Below are positions 1-5,063 of a DNA stretch of 13,476 nucleotides, piece after piece. The notes under the pieces are model-generated. The model had not been told where the DNA came from. It worked only from the letters and a program-made list of their open reading frames with translations, and searched no databases. Position 1 is the stretch's first letter. Each line of letters starts with the position of its first letter. The stretch comes from JBECKQ01 sp040235375 (GTDB taxonomy: Bacteria; Planctomycetota; Phycisphaerae; UBA1845), in contig JBECKQ010000261.1 in assembly GCA_040235375.1 (NCBI GenBank), positions 1-13,476 of the forward strand. The letters are read 5' to 3'. A program made the translations under genes and the position numbers.

Positions 1-87
1 AGTCCGGACACCGTGCTTCTCCTTGCAAACAGACGAGTCGTTCAACAACGCCTGTTTAGCTTGTGGAGAGCCGGTGTCCATTGTTTT

Positions 88-315
88 TCAAGAGGTTACG
101 TCACCAACTTTTTCGGCGGAGAGCCTCAAGTGAATGTCACGCAATCCTTGGGCATTCCCGGTCTCTCCATCTCGCTTCATCGACGCCAGCACCTCACGAA
201 GTTCGGCTTGTTTGTCGCGGTAGAGATCGTGGTTAAAGTCGCGTTTCGGCGAGGAAGCACAGCCGAACAGCTGGACGACCGGCAAAACAAGGCAAAGAAG
301 AGTGATGCGACTCAT
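88..315 (-). CDS. small lipoprotein of unknown function
   Basis: This 75-residue protein has a short lipoprotein signal: Ser-Arg, a hydrophobic stretch, then the lipobox L-F-G-C with the acylated cysteine near residue 19. A short charged mature part of about 57 residues follows, with a helical look (K-Q-A-E-L-R-E-V-L). An upstream ATG at 319-321 is also in frame, but the strong AAGGAGG at 325-331 is only 3 nt from it. The ATG at 313-315 has a 9-nt spacing and is chosen here. It is the last gene of the minus-strand series, about 43 nt after the broken membrane protein. I do not recognise the family. The lipobox supports a membrane-anchored envelope location; the function is unknown. Confidence 0.72.
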   Translation of the reverse strand: MSRITLLCLVLPVVQLFGCASSPKRDFNHDLYRDKQAELREVLASMKRDGETGNAQGLRDIHLRLSAEKVGDVTS

Positions 316-324
316 TCTCATTGA

Positions 325-331
325 CCTCCTT
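325..331 (-). promoter_or_regulatory. Shine-Dalgarno site that decides the small-lipoprotein start
   Basis: On the minus strand this reads AAGGAGG, a near-perfect anti-16S match. It lies 9 nt from the ATG at 313-315 and 3 nt from the ATG at 319-321, which favours the inner start. Confidence 0.6.
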
Positions 332-358
332 CAAATTGACCAGAGAGATTGCTTCATT

Positions 359-1117
359 TCAGCTCCCACGAAAGGGTAGATCCGCGAACCACTGTACCAG
401 TGACATCCACCAGTCGGTCTTTGTGAACGTAAAGAACCCGACGTGGATGATCACGGTCGCGGCGGTCACGAGCCAATACGGGGAGCGTTTGATGCCGAGT
501 CGCCAGTCGTTGGCAACCAGCCCGAGCAGCATCAGCAACAACACCGCGCTGTTGGCAGTGGCGAGGTTCTCGATGTTCTCCCGGCCGAGGCCGGGCACCC
601 ATGCGAACCACTTCAAGATAATCCGAAACACGATGGCGCTGCCGAACGCCAGCGCTGTGGAGACCATGAATCGCACGTGAATAGGAGTGCGTCTGCGATA
701 CGCCAGGCCAAGCGCCCACGCCAGGGCGAACCCGGTCACCTCCATCAGATTGTAGATCTGAAATCGTGCGGTCAGTGCCGCGATCTCCGCGTTAACATTG
801 AGCCTCTCATGAATCATCACAATCGTCATGGCGATGAGCAGCGGCGCGATGATCAGTGAAGATCGCCCCACCCAGCGGTGGATCGCGAATCGCCCGGTGC
901 GAATGAACCACGCCTGAGCGATGAGCATGAGTATCCAAAGTGCCATCAACGCGGCGTGCATGTGGATAAGCGGCGTCGGTGTCCGGCCGGAGAACGTCAC
1001 TCCCTTGAAGTAGGTTGGCGCAAAACCGAGCAAGACGGCGGGGATCAGCAGTGCAAGGACGATCTAGAGATACGGATAGGGGCTTTTGTGTCCGCGATCG
1101 ACGTCAAGAGTAGCCAT
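359..1117 (-). pseudogene. polytopic membrane protein broken by an in-frame amber codon
   Basis: From the ATG at 1115-1117 the frame reads M-A-T-L-D-V-D-R-G-H-K-S-P-Y-P-Y-L. A TAG follows at 1064-1066 (codon 18), and the same frame then continues for over 230 residues to 359. Just after the TAG comes I-V-L-A-L-L-I-P-A-V-L-L-G-F, a transmembrane helix, so the coding frame clearly spans the stop. The upstream AAGGAGAGG is 8 nt from the ATG. The body has about six or seven hydrophobic helices, with histidines in a helix (H-M-H-A-A-L-M-A-L-W) and again at I-H-R-W-V-G-R. This recalls DUF2306-type or cytochrome b561-like membrane proteins, but I am not sure of the family. TAG is one base from TGG (Trp) or CAG (Gln). 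Re-initiation at the TTG at 1031-1033 would give a 224-residue product lacking helix 1. A sequencing error or amber suppression is also possible. Confidence 0.7.
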
Positions 1118-1125
1118 GAAGCATA

Positions 1126-1134
1126 CCTCTCCTT
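1126..1134 (-). promoter_or_regulatory. ribosome binding site of the amber-interrupted membrane gene
   Basis: The minus strand reads AAGGAGAGG, 8 nt upstream of the ATG at 1115-1117. It shows that the original start lies upstream of the amber codon. It begins 4 nt past the stop codon of solitary tail A. Confidence 0.6.
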
Positions 1135-1138
1135 GGTG

Positions 1139-1258
1139 TCACTTCCTCACCGCTTTTGGTTCGGCAAGCAGGTCTTTGAAAATCGGCCGACCCGCCAGCG
1201 ATACCCAAAGGCTGTAGGCCGCCACGCCTGATACGGTCGCGAGCCACACGGCCGGCTC
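1139..1258 (-). pseudogene. solitary membrane-module tail, copy A
   Basis: Directly after the beta-lactamase-fold gene, in another frame, lies an ORF end reading A-A-Y-S-L-W-V, then SLAGRPIFKDLLAEP, K-A-V-R-K and TGA (1139-1141). It matches the C-terminus of the kinase membrane module at 5064 and of the module at 3710. Upstream residues (V-W-L-A-T-V-S-G-V) are hydrophobic like the last helix of the module, but nothing earlier in the module is present. A GTG at 1247-1249 could start a 36-residue, single-helix product; I see no convincing ribosome binding site for it. The simplest reading is the remnant of a deleted membrane-module gene. A translationally coupled microprotein is the alternative. 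Confidence 0.72.
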
Positions 1259-1260
1259 GC

Positions 1261-2568
1261 TCAATCGACGATCGCCTGGTACGCAAGCGTCTGAAACTTG
1301 CGCAGAAACTCAAGGTCGATCGGGACGTATTGCGCGAACAAAAGCGTTACCAGCTCCTCTTTTGGATCGATGGCTACCCAGGTTGTGGCCGCACCACCCC
1401 AGCCGAACTGACCCACCGAGCCGAGGTTGGCCCATTCGACCGGGTCCGTGCATACGGCCACGCCGAGCCCGTAGCCAAAGCCCGGGAGAAGCGTGGCCTG
1501 CCCCTCCGACAGGTGATTGGACGCCATCAGTTCCACGGTCTTTCGTCCGAGTAGGCGCGTTCCGTTGAGCGCGCCCTTATTGAGCAACATCTGCGCGAAC
1601 TTGGCATAGTCCATCGGAGTCATGGTGAGCCCGATACCCCCCATGGGGTGTTCGCTGAGTCGGTTATACGAGAGGCCAGCGGGATCGGCTTTGAGATGAT
1701 GGCTGCCATCAGAACTGTAGACGACTGGCCGGCGCCCTTCGCCACCTCTTGGATTGCCGTAGTAGGAGTCCTGCATGCCAAGCGGTTCGAAGATGTGCTC
1801 CTCGAGGAACTGGTCAATCGACATGCCCGAGAAGTGTTCCACCAGGTAGGCCTGTACGTCATGGGCGAAGCTGTAGACCCAGCGCTCACCGGGATGATAC
1901 AGCAGCGGTAAGCTCGGCAACTTGTCCTCCACGACTTCGCGTACGGAGTCGAGCTTCTCATACGTCATGCCTGCGTCCGCGTAGGCTTGCTCGACGCGTG
2001 GATTCACCGACGGCATCGGACCGTGCGGCCGGCCATAACTGAATCCGGCGGTATGCCGGAAGACATCCTGGATGGTGATCTTGCGTTTCGGCGGCTCGAG
2101 GACCATGTTTCCCGCCTCGTCCTTGCCGGCGTACACCTTCACGCCCTTCATGGCCGGGATGTACTTTTCGAGCGGATCGGAGAGTTGGAACTTCCCTTCC
2201 TCAAAGAGCATCAGGAGCGCCACGCTGACGATGGGTTTCGTCATCGAATACAGGCGGAAATAGGCGTCTTTTCTCAGTGGAACCTTCTTCTCCAGATCGG
2301 CGTAGCCATACGCTTTGTGGTGGACGATCTTCCCGCGGCGGGCGATCAGGACGACGATTCCTGCTTTGCGTCCAGCATCGATTTCCGTCTGCATCGCGTC
2401 GTCCAAGCGCTGCAAGCGTGTCGTCGACAGGCCGACGCTCTCGGGGCTGGCATGCTCGAGGTCGACCGCCGCTGCATGCTGCGGACCTGCCAGGACGCAC
2501 GCAACGGTCATGCCGGTCACGAACGCGGTGGCTCGCAACTTCCAGTACATTCGGATATTGATTCCCAT
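1261..2568 (-). CDS. exported serine hydrolase, beta-lactamase / EstB fold
   Basis: A 435-residue serine hydrolase of the beta-lactamase family (Pfam Beta-lactamase; class C, EstB and penicillin-binding-protein-like). A positively charged start and hydrophobic segment (residues 12-28) followed by A-A-A look like a Sec signal peptide. The S-x-x-K catalytic motif is S108-M-T-K111. The Y-x-x motif is Y232-S-F, followed by A-H-D-V as in EstB-type esterases. Near residue 390 the F-G-W-G-G-A-A-T-T segment takes the place of the KTG motif. The R-H-T-A-G-F motif at 171-176 is typical of this group. Length is normal for the family. The substrate cannot be read from sequence: esterase, peptidase and beta-lactamase activities are all known in this fold. 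The ATG at 2566-2568 has an AAGGAG about 11-13 nt upstream, slightly far. The gene sits between two solitary module tails. Confidence 0.93.
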   Translation of the reverse strand: MGINIRMYWKLRATAFVTGMTVACVLAGPQHAAAVDLEHASPESVGLSTTRLQRLDDAMQTEIDAGRKAGIVVLIARRGKIVHHKAYGYADLEKKVPLRKDAYFRLYSMTKPIVSVALLMLFEEGKFQLSDPLEKYIPAMKGVKVYAGKDEAGNMVLEPPKRKITIQDVFRHTAGFSYGRPHGPMPSVNPRVEQAYADAGMTYEKLDSVREVVEDKLPSLPLLYHPGERWVYSFAHDVQAYLVEHFSGMSIDQFLEEHIFEPLGMQDSYYGNPRGGEGRRPVVYSSDGSHHLKADPAGLSYNRLSEHPMGGIGLTMTPMDYAKFAQMLLNKGALNGTRLLGRKTVELMASNHLSEGQATLLPGFGYGLGVAVCTDPVEWANLGSVGQFGWGGAATTWVAIDPKEELVTLLFAQYVPIDLEFLRKFQTLAYQAIVD

Positions 2569-2597
2569 GATAGTGTGATCTCCTTTTTCTCAATCGC

Positions 2598-2730
2598 TCA
2601 GCGCGCCGCTTCCGGTTCGGCGAGCAAGTCTTTGAAAATGGGCTGCCCGGCCAGCGACATCCAAAGGGCATACGCAGCGAACGCCCCTGGCACGAAAAGC
2701 TGGGCCATCATCACCGCCGCGCGCGATGCC
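2598..2730 (-). pseudogene. solitary membrane-module tail, copy B
   Basis: This tail starts within about 4 nt of the alpha/beta hydrolase stop codon and runs to a TGA at 2598-2600, about 30 nt before the next gene. The frame reads M-M-A-Q-L-F-V-P-G-A-F, then A-A-Y-A-L-W-M, SLAGQPIFKDLLAEP and E-A-A-R. It aligns with the end of the 3710..4609 module (M-M-I-Q-L-F-V-L-G-A-F). At DNA level the similarity reaches back almost to the hydrolase TAG. From the ATG at 2709-2711 it could encode a 37-residue single-helix peptide, but the only ribosome-site candidate is a weak GGCGGTG. Codon differences from the other copies are largely synonymous, so it diverged while coding. It is either a relic of a deleted module gene or a coupled small membrane protein. 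Confidence 0.75.
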
Positions 2731-3672
2731 CTAGTCCGCATCGGGCAGGTGTTCCCGCAGCCAGCGGGCCATGGCGGGAAACGATGGCAGCTCGTTCGGG
2801 TCGTGATTGAGCACTTTATCGAAGTCGTGCCCACCCCCCCCGATCTCCACGTACGTGACCTCGACCTGGTGTTCTTGGAGGCTTGCGGCGAGGGCACGCG
2901 CCTGACCGACCGGCACGACCTCGTCGGCGTCGCCGTGCAGGAGCAGCACAGGCGGATCGTCTTTGTCGACATAGGTGATGGGCGACGCCTCGGCGTACGC
3001 CCCGCCCGCAAACCCGCCCAGCGGCGCGCCAACAAATGACGCTACGTACGATGCCCCGATCGATTTCACCCAATCCTCCGCGGTCAGGTCGGTCGGACCA
3101 GCGAAGGCAGCAACGACGTCGATCTTGCAGCTGTGACGCTCGACCTCGTCGGCCGATTCGGGATCGCCGTCGCCGTCCCCCAGCGCGAGCATGAGGACGA
3201 GATGCGCGCCGGACGAGATGCCGAATGCGGCCATGGCCTTCTCCGTCACGCCGTATTCGTCACCGTGATGCCGAATGTAGCGCACCGCGCGGCGGGCGTC
3301 CTCCACCGCGGCAGGATACCGAAACAGAGGCGCCTCCCGATGGTTGATGACGAACACCGTGAATCCTGCGTTGGCGAATACCGCGACACTCCCGCCGCCC
3401 AGGGTCCCGCTGGCAACCGCGTCCTTGATTCCGCCGGCCCCGTAGTCCGTCGGCCAGTGCCACCCCGACCCCGCGATGAACAACAGCGCGTGGCCGTTCG
3501 ACTCCTTGGGCTGATAGACATCCATCAGCAGGGCAAGCCCGCCATGCATGCCGTAGATGACGTTCTGGTGTGTCCTGCTCGCTCCGGTGGTCCCCCCATT
3601 GTTTTGAGCGGTCGTGCCGGTGGGAAGAGAGAGCGCCGCAATCACGCCGAACGTCCAGTTAAGCTTGTGCAT
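2731..3672 (-). CDS. exported alpha/beta hydrolase (esterase/lipase-like)
   Basis: A 313-residue alpha/beta hydrolase related to the esterase/BD-FAE-type group. Residues 1-22 form a signal peptide (M-H-K-L-N-W, hydrophobic core, then T-T-A-Q). The nucleophile elbow is G151-I-S153-S-G155. The acid is probably D250 in H-G-D-A-D-E-V-V-P, and the base H282 in G-G-G-G-H-D-F. The usual oxyanion H-G-G-G is replaced by F-I-A-G-S-G-W-H-W (65-73), so the oxyanion hole may be built differently. The conserved Y-P-A-A-V-E-D-A-R-R-A-V-R-Y helix precedes the elbow. The start ATG at 3670-3672 has GGAGG 6 nt upstream. It sits 37 nt after the membrane-module gene and probably shares its transcript. It would act outside the cytoplasm; the substrate is unknown. 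Confidence 0.92.
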   Translation of the reverse strand: MHKLNWTFGVIAALSLPTGTTAQNNGGTTGASRTHQNVIYGMHGGLALLMDVYQPKESNGHALLFIAGSGWHWPTDYGAGGIKDAVASGTLGGGSVAVFANAGFTVFVINHREAPLFRYPAAVEDARRAVRYIRHHGDEYGVTEKAMAAFGISSGAHLVLMLALGDGDGDPESADEVERHSCKIDVVAAFAGPTDLTAEDWVKSIGASYVASFVGAPLGGFAGGAYAEASPITYVDKDDPPVLLLHGDADEVVPVGQARALAASLQEHQVEVTYVEIGGGGHDFDKVLNHDPNELPSFPAMARWLREHLPDAD

Positions 3673-3709
3673 GTCGTTCCTCCGTACGCAGGTTGTGTCT
3701 CACGGATCC

Positions 3710-4609
3710 TCAGCTTGTGGCCTTCGGTTCAGCCAGCATGTCCTTGAAAATCGGCTGGCCAGCGAGTGAAACCCAAAGAGCGTATGCAACAAACGCCCCG
3801 AGCACGAAAAGCTGGATCATCATCGGCGCCGCGTGCCACGCGCGGAGGTCAGTTGTCCCGACCATCCACCAGAGCAGCGTCATGGAAATGTGCGCCGCCA
3901 ATGCACACACAAGCCCGAATCGCAACAGGGCAAGGGCGATCACAGCGGCATACACGAGGGACCACATCATTCCGGTGAAAAGCAGGGGTGATTCGGAATA
4001 GCTGAACGCGCCGAAGAACCACGGGGCGTCTGCGACAGAATGGAGCAGAATCGTGGCGATGACCGCGATCCAGACCCTCCCCGTCAGCATGCGAATGACG
4101 AGCAGCAGGAGCAGCACGAACATCACGGTGTAGAGAGTGCTTGTAAACACAATGCAAAGCTCATAGATCTGCGTTGTGGGGGCCGTGATTCCCATTATCG
4201 CTGACCAGTTCGGGACTGGCGGAAATCTCGCGAGACCAATCGCCTCTGCGAGCGCATCCGCCCCGATCGGACCGAGGAGGTACAGCAGTGCGCCCAGCGC
4301 AAGGCCGATCAGCATTTCGCGCCCCACGAGCGGATCCCGCCATCGCCCCGAAACCAAGCGGACCCACCCGACGAGGAGCTTCGGCCAGATTCGGCGGACG
4401 TAGGGTTCGAGGGCAAGATAGTAGATCCACATTTGGACGCCGTGGAACAGCGCGTGCACAATGGGTCGCCCACCAGTCATCTCGTCCAGCACACCGCTGA
4501 TGCCCTCCTCGCCCAGTCGGCAGTTGACCACCTCCACAACAACGTAAAGCCCGAACATGAGCAGCCCGGCACGTGCGGCGCTCTTATGATCAACGCGTCC
4601 GCCGCGCAC
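3710..4609 (-). CDS. kinase-type C-terminal membrane module, detached
   Basis: This 299-residue frame (GTG start at 4607-4609) is homologous to residues 618-913 of the intact kinase at 5064..7805. The two align without a gap over at least the first 23 residues (N-V-R-G-G-R-V-D against N-L-L-T-G-R-A-D). They share L-E-P-Y-V-R-R near 67-73, the block S-G-R-W-R-D-P-L-V-G-R-E-M-L-I-G, several hydrophobic helices, and the terminal SLAGQPIFKDMLAEP. Homology runs slightly upstream of the GTG, to about 4618, so the GTG is not the ancestral start. Upstream, in a different frame and overlapping 4477..4609, is the N-lobe of a kinase. The module is thus the back half of a kinase gene that lost its middle. 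It has no frame-disrupting mutation and may be made by re-initiation, but it could equally be a pseudogene half. The module's role is unknown. Confidence 0.62.
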   Translation of the reverse strand: MRGGRVDHKSAARAGLLMFGLYVVVEVVNCRLGEEGISGVLDEMTGGRPIVHALFHGVQMWIYYLALEPYVRRIWPKLLVGWVRLVSGRWRDPLVGREMLIGLALGALLYLLGPIGADALAEAIGLARFPPVPNWSAIMGITAPTTQIYELCIVFTSTLYTVMFVLLLLLVIRMLTGRVWIAVIATILLHSVADAPWFFGAFSYSESPLLFTGMMWSLVYAAVIALALLRFGLVCALAAHISMTLLWWMVGTTDLRAWHAAPMMIQLFVLGAFVAYALWVSLAGQPIFKDMLAEPKATS

Positions 4610-5013
4610 GTTGCGGGCCGCATCGAAAGGAACACATGACCGTCGACCTCGGCAATGTCGTAGATGCGGCAGACACTGGGGTGTGCGATCTGCCGCGCCG
4701 TGCGCACCTCTCCGCGAAAGCGGTCCAAGGCGCGTGGGTCGGTGGCCACCCGCTCGGGGAGAAACTTCAGCGCAACCGACTGGCCCAGTTCGAGGTCGTC
4801 GGCACGATACACCTCGCCCATCCCGCCGCGACCAAGCAGCCCGACGATGCGGTAGCGCGTGCCGAGCCTTGTCCCCGGCTCGAAACGTCCGTGCCTGAAC
4901 ACCGAATTGTGCGCACCGACCGGTGCCTCCTTACGAGGCTTCGCAGAAAGCGTTTCCTCCTCGCCGCGCCGCTGAGAACGATGATCGGGGTCTGTAGGTG
5001 ACGGACTGGGCAC
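4477..5013 (-). pseudogene. Ser/Thr kinase N-lobe fragment with internal deletion
   Basis: From a GTG at 5011-5013 the frame encodes about 45 linker residues and then the kinase N-lobe. It has the glycine loop G-R-G-G-M-G-E-V, the V-A-L-K lysine and the helix C region up to H-V-F-L-S-M. Over those 91 residues it differs from the intact neighbour at only about nine positions. At 4618-4621 similarity stops at the Met of F-L-S-M, and the sequence jumps to the start of the membrane module in another frame. The rest of this frame (R-P-A-T-C-A-A-D and so on) is out-of-frame module DNA ending at 4477. HRD, DFG and APE motifs, the first TM helix and the extracytoplasmic region are all gone, so it cannot be an active kinase. 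The zinc ribbon of the neighbour is also absent. It starts 50 nt after the intact kinase stop. Confidence 0.82.
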
Positions 5014-5063
5014 CGAATTGGTCCTCTCTCTGACAGCAGCTTCAGCAACGACCTATAGCAGGA

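Noticed and set aside
6..79. 8-bp inverted repeat GGACACCG ... CGGTGTCC as a terminator after the minus-strand operon
   Set aside because: The arms are 58 nt apart and no T-tract follows on the minus strand; it may be chance.
13..324. 103-codon plus-strand frame at the left edge
   Set aside because: It is antisense to the small lipoprotein, which has a lipobox and a strong Shine-Dalgarno sequence; the plus frame has neither.
1987..3039. 350-codon open frame on the plus strand
   Set aside because: It lies opposite the beta-lactamase-fold and alpha/beta hydrolase genes, whose catalytic motifs are clear; no motif or RBS supports it.
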